Source: UMGS172 sp045636945 | Lineage (GTDB): Bacteria; Bacillota; Clostridia; Oscillospirales; Acutalibacteraceae | NCBI GenBank assembly: GCA_045636945.1 | Contig: JAZTYO010000014.1 | Span: 1 to 64,000, forward strand | Direction: 5' to 3' | DNA: 64,000 bases | In this document: piece after piece, positions 50,974 through 59,496 of the stretch | How the letters are laid out: the number at the start of each line of letters is the position of its first letter | Position numbering within the stretch: position 1 is the first letter of the stretch | Program-made: the position numbers and the translations under genes | The notes under the pieces: model-generated | What the model saw: the letters and a program-made list of their open reading frames with translations, nothing else | The model's database searches: none | What the model was told of the DNA's origin: nothing

Positions 50974-51468
50974 ATGGATCAGATAACTGCGGTTTGTCCG
51001 GGTAGCTTTGATCCGGTCACGGTCGGCCACCTTGATATTATAAGGCGTGCCGCCAAAATGTTTGCACACGTTATCGTTGTGGTCGCAACCAATTCATCCA
51101 AACGCCCAAGTTTTACTGCTGAAGAGCGAATGGAAATGATAAAAACAGCCACTGCCGATATTCCCAATGTCACCGTCGCACAGTACGGGGGATTGCTTGC
51201 AGATTACGCAAAAGAGGTTGGGGCACGTGCTATTGTAAAGGGTCTTCGTGCTATGTCTGACTTTGAGTATGAGTTTCAGATGGCACTGACTAATAAAAAG
51301 CTTAACCCCGATGTGGAAACGGTCTTTTTGACCACTCAGGCTGAGAATATGTATTTAAGCTCGAGTATGGTAAAAGAGATTGCCAGTATGGGTGGGGACA
51401 TCAGCGATTTTGTTCCCGAGGGCATCCACGATACTATCATTAAAAGAATACAAACCGAAAGGAAGTAA
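50974..51468 (+). CDS. coaD: phosphopantetheine adenylyltransferase
   Basis: A 164-residue enzyme that makes dephospho-CoA from 4'-phosphopantetheine and ATP. AVCPGSFDPVTVGHLDIIRRA holds the HxGH-type ATP motif; IVKGLRAMSDFEYEFQMAL and MYLSSSMVKEIASMGGDIS complete the site. ATG 50974 with GGAAGG over the rsmD stop codon indicates coupling. Confidence 0.96.
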   Translation: MDQITAVCPGSFDPVTVGHLDIIRRAAKMFAHVIVVVATNSSKRPSFTAEERMEMIKTATADIPNVTVAQYGGLLADYAKEVGARAIVKGLRAMSDFEYEFQMALTNKKLNPDVETVFLTTQAENMYLSSSMVKEIASMGGDISDFVPEGIHDTIIKRIQTERK

Positions 51469-51474
51469 AATGCT

Positions 51475-51951
51475 ATGAATATGGACGATTTGATGGAACA
51501 GTTGGACGAGGTGCTTGACAGTGGTTTTAAAATGCCCGGTAAGCGCGTTATCGTAGACGTGGAAAAGGTCAGAGCTATCATTGATGATATGCGTATGACT
51601 ATGCCGACCGAAGTAAAGCAGGCAAAGGGTATCGTTGCCGACCGTGCCGATATCATCAACAATGCAAAACGCGAGGCTGACAGCATTGTTCGTGTTGCAG
51701 AGGAAAGAGCCAAGGCTTTGGTTGCTCAGGAAGAAATTACAAAGCTTGCACAGGCTAAGGCAGGCGAGGTTCTTGCCGCAGCACAGAAGAAGAGCCGTGA
51801 TATGAGAAAGGCTGCTCAGGACTTTGTTGACGACCTTATGCTTCGTTCCGATGAGATGCTGACCGCAAACCTCAACGAAATCAGAAGAACAAGAGCTGCT
51901 CTCCGTCAGCAGATTCCTCAGGCAAACGGACAGGCTTCCGAAGAGAAGTGA
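51475..51951 (+). CDS. coiled-coil protein, F/V-ATPase subunit B-like
   Basis: A 158-residue, highly charged helical protein. KRVIVDVEKVRAIIDDMR begins a long coiled coil (about 40-140), with AKREADSIVRVAEERAKALV and AAQKKSRDMRKAAQDFVDDL; such stretches are often annotated as ATPase-like in Clostridia. It lacks a membrane helix. It follows coaD by 6 nt in the same transcript, as in other Clostridia. AAAGGAAG precedes ATG by 9 nt. Function unknown; a cell-division or membrane-associated scaffold is possible. Confidence 0.72.
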   Translation: MNMDDLMEQLDEVLDSGFKMPGKRVIVDVEKVRAIIDDMRMTMPTEVKQAKGIVADRADIINNAKREADSIVRVAEERAKALVAQEEITKLAQAKAGEVLAAAQKKSRDMRKAAQDFVDDLMLRSDEMLTANLNEIRRTRAALRQQIPQANGQASEEK

Positions 51952-51977
51952 TTTGATTACATAATGTTTTGTAAAGC

Positions 51978-52012
51978 AAAACCGCTGTGGTTAATACCAC
52001 AGCGGTTTTTTG
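51978..52012. terminator. bidirectional terminator
   Basis: A 13-bp stem (AAAACCGCTGTGG/CCACAGCGGTTTT) with T and A runs on either side, between convergent transcripts. Confidence 0.92.
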
Positions 52013-52024
52013 ATGCTTTGATTT

Positions 52025-54637
52025 TTATTTTTTGCGAATGAATAGCTTTGAAATTTCCATAAATATGGTTGGAACAAACATAAGACCAATACCGATAAGA
52101 TAAAGCTTTGAAGGAAGAATTATCAAGCCGAAGGCATCGCGGACACCGGGTGTGAACATTACTAACGCAACCAAAACTGCCGAAACCAGTGCAGCAAGGT
52201 TTAACGTCTTATTGCCAAACGGACCCGTCTTGAACAAAGAACGATTGGAACGCATATTAAATGCCTGCAGTACCTGTGACATTGCGAGTACCATAAATGC
52301 AAGTGTCTGACCTGCGACGGTGGTCTGAGGTCCGCTAACCCAATACTTACCGAACCAGAAACCGGCAAGAGCCAAAACTGCAAACACAATACCTTGAATA
52401 ACAACTCTGATACCTAAACCGTTGGCAAAAATGCCTTCATTCTTAGGCTTGGGACAGTGGTCCATAATATCACTTTCAACCGGTTCCATACCGAGAGCGA
52501 TAGCAGGCAGACTGTCGGTTACGAGGTTAATCCAGAGCAACTGCATTGAGAGGAAGGGGGATTCGTGCCACAAAAGCATTGCGACAAATACGGTGATAAC
52601 CTCACCGATGTTGGTTCCAAGCAGGAAGCCAACAACCTTTTTAATATTGGCATAGATACCGCGACCTTCTTTGACAGCATCAACAATGGTTGCAAAGTTG
52701 TCGTCGGTGAGCGTCATATCAGATGCACCCTTGGCAACGTCGGTACCCGTAATACCCATAGCACAACCGATGTCGGCAGCCTTTAAGGCAGGAGCATCGT
52801 TTACGCCGTCACCCGTCATAGAAACAACCTGACCCTTACGCTGCCAGGCCTTGACGATGCGGATTTTGTTTTCTGGGCTTACACGGGCATAGACCGAAAT
52901 GTTCTGTACGTTGTTGTCAAGCTCCTCCTCGGTCATAGCGTCAAGCTCGGCGCCGGTGATGGCCATATCGCCATCTTCGAAAATGCCTATTTCTTTGGCG
53001 ATAGCCTTAGCGGTTACAACGTGGTCGCCCGTAATCATTACGGGCTTAATGCCTGCTTTACGGCAGGTGGCAACGGCAACCTTTGCCTCGGGTCTCGGAG
53101 GGTCAATCATACCGACAAGACCCATAAAGGTAAGACCTTTTTCGAGTTTCTCGGAGATGGGTTCAGCAGGGACCTCGTCGATGATTTTATAGCCGATAGC
53201 AAGAACTCTGAGTGCTTGTTCGCTTAAAGCTTCGGTGATTTGCTTTGCTCTGTCAATATTTCCTTTTACACAACGCTCAAGCATCATATCGCAAGCACCC
53301 TTGACTATAACAACGTATTTTCCGTTTATCTCGTTTACAGAGGTCATTAGCTTTCGGTCGGAATCAAAGGGAATACCAGTAATTCTTGGATGCTTCTCGT
53401 TAAGCTTATTCTTTTCAAATCCTGCCTTATGTGCGGCATAAACAATAGCGGTTTCGGTGGGGTCGCCAAGGTGTTGAACCTTGTCACCGTCAAAAACTAC
53501 CGAGCCGTCACAGCAAAGAGTACCAAAGCTGAGGAGTTTATTAATTGTATCGTCTTCGCAAGGAACTTCAACAACCTCGCCACCGTCAATGTAAGCCTTT
53601 ACCAAAGTCATACGGTTTTGGGTAAGTGTACCCGTTTTGTCGGAACAAATGATAGAAGCACTGCCTAAGGTTTCAACGGCAGGCAAACGTCGGATAAGAG
53701 CATTTTTCTTGACCATACGCTGAACACCAATAGATAATACTATCGTAACGATAGCTGGAAGACCCTCGGGGATAGCTGAAACAGCCAAAGATACGGCGGT
53801 CATAAACAGATGTAAGGGGTCAAGGTCGTTTATAAGTCCTACTACAAAGATAACAGCACAAGCGGCAAGTGCCATAAAACCGAGATATTTACCAAGCTGT
53901 GCAAGCTTCTGTTGTAAAGGTGTCTGTGTGTTGTTTTCACCGTCAAGAAGACCTGCGATTTTACCCATTTCGGTATCCATACCAGTAGCGGTAACAACGG
54001 CAGTGGCAGTACCGTAGGTGATGCTGCAACCTGAAAATACCATATTATTACGGTCGCCCAAGGGTGCATTTTCGGCCACTTCGTTATTGGCATCCTTTTC
54101 GGAGGGGACTGATTCACCCGTCAGTGCCGATTCCTCTGACTTAAGACTGATAGAGGACAATAACCTCGCATCGGCAGGAATAAAGTCTCCTGCCTCAAGG
54201 TGGATAATGTCACCTGGAACAAGCTCGGAGGCATCAACGATTTTCTCAATACCGTCGCGGATAACACGTGCATGAGGTGCTGACATATTTTTCAATGCAT
54301 CAAGAGCTCTTTCGGCCTTGCCCTCCTGATAAACACCCATAATGGCGTTCAGAATAACAATAAGCAGAATTAAAGCAGGCTCGAAAAGTTCGCCCCAATT
54401 TTTCTCGTAGATAACAACGGCAAACGAAACGATGGCGGCCACAATAAGAATTATTATCATTACATCCTTAAATTGGTCGAAGAATCTTTGCAGGTTGGTT
54501 TTCTTTTTCTTTTCTTTCAGTCGGTTGGGACCGAATTGGGCTTTTAGCTTTTCAACTCTTTCGGAAGACAGTCCTTTATCCTCGGTTGTTTCGAGAGATT
54601 TTAAAACTTCATCCTTTAATTTATCGTGATACGTCAC
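52025..54637 (-). CDS. calcium/manganese-type P-type ATPase (P2A)
   Basis: An 870-residue cation pump with all motifs intact: ESALTGESVPSEKD, SAIPEGLPAIVTIV (M4), ICSDKTGTLTQNRM, VKGACDMMLERC, MIDPPRPEA, ITGDHVVTAKAI, MTGDGVNDAPALKAAD and NLVTDSLPAIALG (M6). This matches Ca2+ exporters such as B. subtilis YloB and Lactococcus YoaB, which also move Mn2+. The start is GTG 54637, 8 nt after GGAGG. A Mn2+ riboswitch reads away from it on the other strand, hinting at Mn2+ transport. It is the canonical reference for the divergent paralogue at 27351-29951. Confidence 0.94.
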   Translation of the reverse strand: MTYHDKLKDEVLKSLETTEDKGLSSERVEKLKAQFGPNRLKEKKKKTNLQRFFDQFKDVMIIILIVAAIVSFAVVIYEKNWGELFEPALILLIVILNAIMGVYQEGKAERALDALKNMSAPHARVIRDGIEKIVDASELVPGDIIHLEAGDFIPADARLLSSISLKSEESALTGESVPSEKDANNEVAENAPLGDRNNMVFSGCSITYGTATAVVTATGMDTEMGKIAGLLDGENNTQTPLQQKLAQLGKYLGFMALAACAVIFVVGLINDLDPLHLFMTAVSLAVSAIPEGLPAIVTIVLSIGVQRMVKKNALIRRLPAVETLGSASIICSDKTGTLTQNRMTLVKAYIDGGEVVEVPCEDDTINKLLSFGTLCCDGSVVFDGDKVQHLGDPTETAIVYAAHKAGFEKNKLNEKHPRITGIPFDSDRKLMTSVNEINGKYVVIVKGACDMMLERCVKGNIDRAKQITEALSEQALRVLAIGYKIIDEVPAEPISEKLEKGLTFMGLVGMIDPPRPEAKVAVATCRKAGIKPVMITGDHVVTAKAIAKEIGIFEDGDMAITGAELDAMTEEELDNNVQNISVYARVSPENKIRIVKAWQRKGQVVSMTGDGVNDAPALKAADIGCAMGITGTDVAKGASDMTLTDDNFATIVDAVKEGRGIYANIKKVVGFLLGTNIGEVITVFVAMLLWHESPFLSMQLLWINLVTDSLPAIALGMEPVESDIMDHCPKPKNEGIFANGLGIRVVIQGIVFAVLALAGFWFGKYWVSGPQTTVAGQTLAFMVLAMSQVLQAFNMRSNRSLFKTGPFGNKTLNLAALVSAVLVALVMFTPGVRDAFGLIILPSKLYLIGIGLMFVPTIFMEISKLFIRKK

Positions 54638-54772
54638 AGTAATTACCTCCGTAACCTACTATATTGTAAAAGAGTATACCATAAATTTCATACTAATAAA
54701 TAGTCAATTTATAAAAATAATTTAAAAATTAGACAAATATTAAAAACTGCCCAAAAATATTGTGCAACTTAT

Positions 54773-54800
54773 TGACAAAATATTATAATTTTGATAAACT
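54773..54800 (+). promoter_or_regulatory. promoter of the Mn riboswitch-TetR unit
   Basis: TTGACA (54773-54778), 16-bp spacer, TAAACT (54795-54800). The transcript would begin within a few bases of the riboswitch. Confidence 0.7.
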
Positions 54801-54807
54801 TAACACA

Positions 54808-54888
54808 ATAGGGGAGTAGTCAGCACTTGTGCGATACTGTCAACAGCAAGGAATTTTTCCTGGTAGTATCTTAAATGACGAGACTTAT
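54808..54888 (+). promoter_or_regulatory. yybP-ykoY manganese riboswitch aptamer
   Basis: The conserved 5' GGGGAGTAG (54811-54819) and 3' ACGAGACTT (54878-54886) of the family are present. Closing stem P1 is ATAGG (54808-54812) with CTTAT (54884-54888). Inside are a GCAC/GTGC hairpin and GATACT/AGTATC with the GTCAACA metal-loop element and a GGAA/TTCC stem. The 3' half of P1 is shared with the terminator that follows, so Mn2+ binding should prevent termination (ON switch). Confidence 0.85.
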
Positions 54889-54921
54889 CAAATTATGATA
54901 GGTCGCGTCTTTTTCTTTTTT
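54877..54921 (+). terminator. riboswitch-controlled terminator
   Basis: GACGAGACTTATCA (54877-54890) can pair with TGATAGGTCGCGTC (54896-54909), followed by TTTTTCTTTTTT. It competes with the P1 stem of the aptamer. A second small hairpin GGTCGC/GCGACC (54901-54928) overlaps its right arm. Confidence 0.8.
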
Positions 54922-54945
54922 AGCGACCTGAAAGGGGAGAAAATA

Positions 54946-55488
54946 ATGGCTGATTCCAATATTACAAAACGCGCTTTGGCATCGTCTTTGAAAGCATTGA
55001 TGAGCCAATATCCTTTTGCCAAGATAAGCATTGGGGATATCTGCGAAAAATGTGAGATGAACCGCAAGAGCTTTTATTACCATTTCCGTGATAAATATGA
55101 TTTGGTTAATTGGATTTTTGACCACGAATTTGTTGTCAACGTGCGTTCTAAAAAGCATAACTCCGTTTGGGAGGTTTTCCAAGAGCTTTGTGTATATCTT
55201 TATAATAATATAGCTTTTTACCGTAATGTTTTTGAGGTTCAAGGACAAAACTCTTTCGGTGAACACTTTTTTAATTTTGCCCAAAATCTGTTTGATAATG
55301 AATTTAAGGCAGTATCCGAGGACAAGGCATTGGTCGAGTTGAATTCTAAACTGCTGTCGCAAGCAATGAAAAGCGTTTTGCAAGCATGGCTTATGTCTAA
55401 AGACTGTACAGAGCCTGATGAGTTTTCTTCCAAAGTAAAAGCATCGGTTCAGAGTATCGCTTTTTACATAGCCGATAACAGTAAATAA
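54946..55488 (+). CDS. TetR-family regulator, DhaS-like
   Basis: A 180-residue regulator. Residues 1-60 are the TetR helix-turn-helix (KRALASSLKALMSQYPFAKI, then ICEKCEMNRKSFYYHFRDKYDLVNWIFDHEF). The C-terminal part is the short TetR_C type found with DhaS. AAAGGGGAG precedes ATG 54946; a longer frame from 54829 runs through the riboswitch and is not real. Expression is controlled by the Mn2+ riboswitch in front. I infer that it controls the divergent P-type ATPase gene or other metal genes. Confidence 0.85.
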   Translation: MADSNITKRALASSLKALMSQYPFAKISIGDICEKCEMNRKSFYYHFRDKYDLVNWIFDHEFVVNVRSKKHNSVWEVFQELCVYLYNNIAFYRNVFEVQGQNSFGEHFFNFAQNLFDNEFKAVSEDKALVELNSKLLSQAMKSVLQAWLMSKDCTEPDEFSSKVKASVQSIAFYIADNSK

Positions 55489-55530
55489 CCGTTTTAAGCC
55501 GAAGTTTTTGCTTTGGTTTATTTTTTAGAA

Positions 55531-55559
55531 TTGAAAGTACGTATATATTATGGTACTAT
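55531..55559 (+). promoter_or_regulatory. promoter of the phospholipase-like gene
   Basis: TTGAAA (55531-55536), 17 bp, TACTAT (55554-55559), 31 nt before the start codon. Confidence 0.6.
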
Positions 55560-55590
55560 TTAAAAGAAATATGTTCGAGGCGGTGAAGCT

Positions 55591-56208
55591 ATGCCAGGTC
55601 CAATAACCCATTTAAAAGCAATACATTGTTATAATAAGTCACATTCCAATGCTTTTGATGAAGCAATATATCTTGGAGGTGTAAGTCCTGACAGTGTAAA
55701 TATCAACGGACATGCTCCAAAAAGCATACGTTGGCCTGCACATTTAAGGGATGCAGACCTTGAGGTGTGGTTGGAAAATGCCAAAAGCTTTTACATTAAT
55801 AATAAAGGTAAGCTTGATGAGGCGTTTTTAAGAGGATATGTTCTACATATTATTACCGATATTGTTTGGGATAAAGAATTCGATAGACCTTTGTTTATGT
55901 TACTTGGATGTTCCGGTGTACCCAAAGAAGAGCTTAAATCCGAGCGATGGAACGAGATTTATGGTTACGAGCAACAGCAGGTGACAAGAGAATGGTTTTT
56001 GGATGAGGCTTTACCCAAACTGAAGGCAGCAAAGCCAATGTCGGTTGGAACGCTTAAAGAAATTGAGGTCAAAGACTGGCAAAACAGCATTGTTTCTCTG
56101 AACCTTGCTCTCGGACATCCGCCAAAATTCGTTAACGATAAGTTTTTGGACCTTTTTTTCAAAAGAATTATAGTTTTGGCCGATCAAATATTTGAAAATT
56201 CGCTTTAA
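55591..56208 (+). CDS. zinc-dependent phospholipase C-fold protein
   Basis: A 205-residue cytoplasmic protein (no signal peptide) of the PLC/S1-P1 nuclease-like superfamily. PGPITHLKAIHCYNKSHSNA gives the N-terminal His, YLGGVSPDSVNINGHAPKSI the Asp and His, RGYVLHIITDIVWDKEFDRP the HxxxD pair. These fit the Zn-binding pattern seen in 'zinc dependent phospholipase C' domain proteins of Clostridia. Its substrate is unknown. GAGGCGG precedes ATG. Confidence 0.78.
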   Translation: MPGPITHLKAIHCYNKSHSNAFDEAIYLGGVSPDSVNINGHAPKSIRWPAHLRDADLEVWLENAKSFYINNKGKLDEAFLRGYVLHIITDIVWDKEFDRPLFMLLGCSGVPKEELKSERWNEIYGYEQQQVTREWFLDEALPKLKAAKPMSVGTLKEIEVKDWQNSIVSLNLALGHPPKFVNDKFLDLFFKRIIVLADQIFENSL

Positions 56209-56242
56209 AAACTCAAAAAATTATATAAAATTTAGAAAAAAT

Positions 56243-56309
56243 TGCCTCAAAACGGTTGGATTTATGGGAATGACCCCAAAATTCAAGTTGTTTTGAGGCG
56301 TTTTTGGTG
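56243..56309 (+). terminator. terminator of the phospholipase-like gene
   Basis: GCCTCAAAAC and GTTTTGAGGC pair across a 40-nt loop with internal GGG/CCC pairing; GTTTTTGG follows. Confidence 0.65.
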
Positions 56310-56500
56310 TTATTTAAACCGATTTTGGTCAAAATGTGAATTATTATCACAAAAAATTGTTGCTTTGCACAAAATACAAGCCGATGGTAAGGGACTGAAC
56401 CCCTGAAATTTCGAAAAAATTACAATCTTGTAACAACTTTTGAGGTAGATTTTACCTTCCTATTTCGTCAAATTGCACAAACGCTATCCACACCCTATGG

Positions 56501-56528
56501 TTGACTTTTCCGAAAAATTGCGTATAAT
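56501..56528 (+). promoter_or_regulatory. promoter of the G5/3D gene
   Basis: TTGACT (56501-56506), 16 bp, TATAAT (56523-56528). The 5' leader is about 150 nt. Confidence 0.75.
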
Positions 56529-56684
56529 AGGTTTTGCTGCCCAAAAACGGGCGTAAACTATCTTAAAAGGTTACAAACTTTGTTACCTTTTTAGTTGTGA
56601 AAATTAATACGTTTATGCGTATTATTCGACCGATTTCTTGCCGTCGAAACGGTTGTATTAAATAGATGGCGAATGGAGAATTGC

Positions 56685-57653
56685 ATGTTAGAAAGTGTTA
56701 AGACCTATCTTAAAGCCTTATCATCCAAAAAAGTGTTGCGTGTAGCACTTGCTTTGGCAACAGTTGTTTGTTTGATGGCCGGATATGTTATGACCGACAG
56801 TGCTGCAACGGGTGATAAGCACGAGGTTGCAAATGCTTTGGGTCAGGTTGAGGAAAAGACCGATTCTACCGACATTTCCTCTACTGTTGAAGATACCGAA
56901 GAAAAGACCTGCGATACCGTAGTTGAAGAAACTGTCAATGAGGGCTATACCTTTGTTACTTCGATGAAGGAGGATACAAATTACATTCATAAGCCTCAGG
57001 TTATGACGACTAAACATATTACCGTTAACGAGACTATTAAGTTCTCTTACAAGACCGTTAAGAGCAAAGAGCTTTATAAGGGCGAAAGTAAGGTTTCTAA
57101 GGGTCAGAACGGTGAAAAGGAAGTTGTTTATTGCGTAACGGTAGTAAACGGCATTGAAATGTCCCGTGAGGTCGAAAAGGAGACCATTATTAAAGAGGCT
57201 GTACCTCAGATTGAGACGGTCGGTACAAAGCTTCATTCGTCGGTTGCCGTTATGACTAGTGACGATGTTAGGGCTATTTCCACCTTAAAGCCCGATAAAC
57301 CTATCGAGCTTGATAAAAAGGGTCAACCTGTAGAGTATAAAAAGGTTATCTCGGGCAAATCTTCTGCATACTGCGGATGCTGTGACAGTAACAGCACTGC
57401 ATATTTCGGTAAGAATTCTGCCCGTCCTGGTTATGTTGCCGTTAACCCCAAGCAGATTCCTTACGGAACCAAGCTTTACATCGTATCTGCCGACGGAAAA
57501 ACCGTTTACGGTTATGCTATTGCCGCTGATACAGGTGGATTTGCTTATAATGGAAGCGGTCGTATCGTTGACCTTAGATTGCCTACCGGTTCAAAGTGCA
57601 AGTGTGGTAGTCAGTGGGGAATCAAGAAAGTAAACGTTTATATTTTGAAGTAA
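56685..57653 (+). CDS. G5 and 3D domain cell-wall protein
   Basis: A 322-residue exported protein. A hydrophobic N-terminal helix (LRVALALATVVCLMAGYVM) anchors it. A G5 domain lies at about 105-180 (KFSYKTVKSKELYKGESKVS, GQNGEKEVVYCVTVVNG). The C-terminal 3D domain shows DTGGFAYNGSGRIVDLRL with three conserved Asp residues (AADTGG, RIVDLRL, preceded by ISGKSSAYCG) as in MltA/RlpA-type lytic enzymes. Likely a muralytic enzyme of resuscitation (Rpf/YabE) type. ATG 56685 follows GGAG. Confidence 0.88.
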   Translation: MLESVKTYLKALSSKKVLRVALALATVVCLMAGYVMTDSAATGDKHEVANALGQVEEKTDSTDISSTVEDTEEKTCDTVVEETVNEGYTFVTSMKEDTNYIHKPQVMTTKHITVNETIKFSYKTVKSKELYKGESKVSKGQNGEKEVVYCVTVVNGIEMSREVEKETIIKEAVPQIETVGTKLHSSVAVMTSDDVRAISTLKPDKPIELDKKGQPVEYKKVISGKSSAYCGCCDSNSTAYFGKNSARPGYVAVNPKQIPYGTKLYIVSADGKTVYGYAIAADTGGFAYNGSGRIVDLRLPTGSKCKCGSQWGIKKVNVYILK

Positions 57654-57658
57654 TTTAA

Positions 57659-57692
57659 AAGGACAGATGCTTAAAGGTGTCTGTCCTTATTT
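57659..57692 (+). terminator. terminator of the G5/3D gene
   Basis: AAGGACAGA (57659-57667) pairs with TCTGTCCTT (57680-57688), then ATTT. It lies just before comEA. Confidence 0.7.
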
Positions 57693-57710
57693 CAAGTTTG
57701 GGTGAAAAAG

Positions 57711-58130
57711 ATGTCGGAAAATAAAAGTAATACCGTTGTAGAAAAGTTAATATTGTTTGCGGTGTTCCTTGTGTTTGCAGGAATCGTTGTTGCCTTTGCG
57801 TTCAAATGGAATTATGTTGGTGAAGATACATCATCACAAAGCATAGTTTCGTTGCAATACATAACCTCAAGTAAATCTGCAACATCTGAAATAGCCGAAA
57901 ATGATAGCACTTCAAGTGCTAAACCCTCTGTAACAGGTAAGGTTAATATCAACACGGCAACGGTTGAAGAATTGGATACCTTGCCCGATATCGGTCCTGC
58001 AAAGGCTAAGGCGATAATCCAATATCGCGAAACTGAAAGTAAATTCTTTGAAATTGAAGATATAAAGAAGGTCAGCGGAATAGGTGATAAAACCTTTGAA
58101 AAACTTAAAGACTATATTACGGTCGAATAA
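57711..58130 (+). CDS. comEA: ComEA-like DNA-binding helix-hairpin-helix protein
   Basis: A 139-residue membrane-anchored protein. One helix (VVEKLILFAVFLVFAGIVVAFAF, part), a Ser-rich linker, and two HhH units at the C-terminus: VNINTATVEELDTLPDIGPA and SKFFEIEDIKKVSGIGDKTFEKL. This is the DNA receptor of competence systems; the SLBB domain of some ComEA proteins is absent. The start ATG 57711 follows GGGTG. The rest of the uptake machinery is not nearby, though a ComEC-like hydrolase exists at 37379. Confidence 0.88.
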   Translation: MSENKSNTVVEKLILFAVFLVFAGIVVAFAFKWNYVGEDTSSQSIVSLQYITSSKSATSEIAENDSTSSAKPSVTGKVNINTATVEELDTLPDIGPAKAKAIIQYRETESKFFEIEDIKKVSGIGDKTFEKLKDYITVE

Positions 58131-58167
58131 AAAAATCCCACAGTTCAATCAGAACTGTGGGATTTTT
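58131..58167. terminator. bidirectional terminator
   Basis: A stem CCCACAGTTC/GAACTGTGGG with AATCA loop and A and T runs outside, between convergent comEA and ychF. Confidence 0.93.
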
Positions 58168-58179
58168 TCAATTAAACGA

Positions 58180-59286
58180 TTAAACGTTAAACAGGAAGTG
58201 GACAACGTCGCCATCCTGCATTACATATTCCTTGCCTTCGCTACGGACAAGCCCTTTTTCTCTTGCGGCGATAAGTGCTTTATCGTCGTTACCGCAAGCA
58301 ATGAGGTCCTTATAAGCAACAACCTCGGCACGGATGAAGCCTTTTTCAAAGTCGGAGTGGATTTTACCTGCGGCACCGGGAGCCTTGGTACCCTTTTTAA
58401 TGGTCCATGCTCTGACCTCAGGCTGACCTGCGGTAAGGTAGGAAATCAAGCCTAGGAGGGAATAGCAGGTCTGAATAAGACGGTCAAGACCCGATTTGTC
58501 AAGTCCGAGTTCTTCAAGGAACATCTTTTTCTCGTCCTCACTCATTTCAGCCATGTCAGCCTCAAGCGATGCACAGATGGGCAGGGTTTCGGCACCTTCG
58601 GCAGCGGCAATAGCTTTTACTGCGTTGTATCGTTCGTTGGTATCAATACCGCCCTGGAAGTCGCCCTCACTCATATTGCAGGCATAAATAACAGGTTTAG
58701 AGGAAAGCAACTCGATTGTATTAAGAATTGCGGTCTCGTTTTCATCAACCTCGACGGCACGGGCAGTTTTGCCTGCCTCAAGCTCGGTAATAAGGCGCTT
58801 GATGAAGTCGACCTCTGCCTGATAAGACTTGTCACCTTTGAGTGCTTTGTTAGCCTTGTCAAGACGGCGCTCCAAAATTTCAAGGTCGGAGAGGATAAGT
58901 TCAAGGTTAATGGTTTCGATATCACGGGAAGGGTCAACCGAACCCTCAACGTGGATTATATCATCGTTTTCAAAGCAGCGGACAACGTGGACTATGGCAT
59001 CAACCTCGCGGATGTGGGAAAGAAACTTGTTGCCCAAGCCTTCACCCTTGGATGCGCCCTTTACAAGACCTGCAATGTCAACAAACTCGATAACGGCAGG
59101 GGTGAACTTAACGGGATGATACATCTCGGCAAGCTTGTCCAAACGCTCGTCGGGGACCGATACCATACCGACGTTGGGCTCGATGGTGCAGAAGGGATAG
59201 TTTGCACTTTGTGCGCCTGCGTTGGTAATGGCATTAAAAAGGGTTGACTTGCCGACGTTCGGCAGTCCTACGATACCTAATTTCAT
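58180..59286 (-). CDS. ychF: redox-regulated ATPase YchF (Obg family)
   Basis: A 368-residue P-loop NTPase that binds ribosomes and ATP. GIVGLPNVGKSTLFNAITNAGA is the Walker A; NYPFCTIEPNVGMV, VDIAGLVKGASKGEGLGNKFL (G3) and ACNMSEGDF (NMxE in place of NKxD, giving ATP preference) follow. The TGS domain ends KEYVMQDGDVVHFLFNV. ATG 59286 was chosen; GGAG lies 11 nt upstream, and a GTG four codons earlier overlaps that site. Confidence 0.96.
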   Translation of the reverse strand: MKLGIVGLPNVGKSTLFNAITNAGAQSANYPFCTIEPNVGMVSVPDERLDKLAEMYHPVKFTPAVIEFVDIAGLVKGASKGEGLGNKFLSHIREVDAIVHVVRCFENDDIIHVEGSVDPSRDIETINLELILSDLEILERRLDKANKALKGDKSYQAEVDFIKRLITELEAGKTARAVEVDENETAILNTIELLSSKPVIYACNMSEGDFQGGIDTNERYNAVKAIAAAEGAETLPICASLEADMAEMSEDEKKMFLEELGLDKSGLDRLIQTCYSLLGLISYLTAGQPEVRAWTIKKGTKAPGAAGKIHSDFEKGFIRAEVVAYKDLIACGNDDKALIAAREKGLVRSEGKEYVMQDGDVVHFLFNV

Positions 59287-59496
59287 TGAAATTTTCACTC
59301 CAAAAACAAATTAAATTTTAATACTTATAGATTATATATTCTTTTTGCCGTAATTTCAAGGTTTGTTTTCCGAAAGTTTGAATTTTTTTGACAAAATGTG
59401 AAATTTACTCTTTTAAAATTTAAAGTTTTATTATATAATAAATTGTGTATGGAATTTTGGGCGATGGTTTGCCCTGAACAAAAAGGAGGTTGAATT

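Larger units (their letters stand above)
56209..56684. other. long leader/intergenic region before the 3D-domain gene
   Basis: It begins with a terminator (56243-56309). The DNA at 56310-56500 holds no gene; it has a GGGACTGAACCCC hairpin at 56388-56400 but no riboswitch I recognise. After the promoter at 56501-56528, the leader holds GCCC/GGGC (56540-56552), an imperfect AAAGGTTAC/GTTACCTTT hairpin followed by a T-run (about 56566-56592), and the palindrome AATACG/CGTATT (56607-56624). Confidence 0.6.

Noticed and set aside
54829..54945. N-terminal extension of the TetR protein
   Set aside because: This part is the riboswitch and terminator; the true start is ATG 54946 with AAAGGGGAG.
56310..56500. 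ydaO/yuaA c-di-AMP riboswitch before the 3D-domain gene
   Set aside because: The GGGACTGAACCCC hairpin is suggestive, but the conserved cores are missing, and the segment lies upstream of the best promoter.
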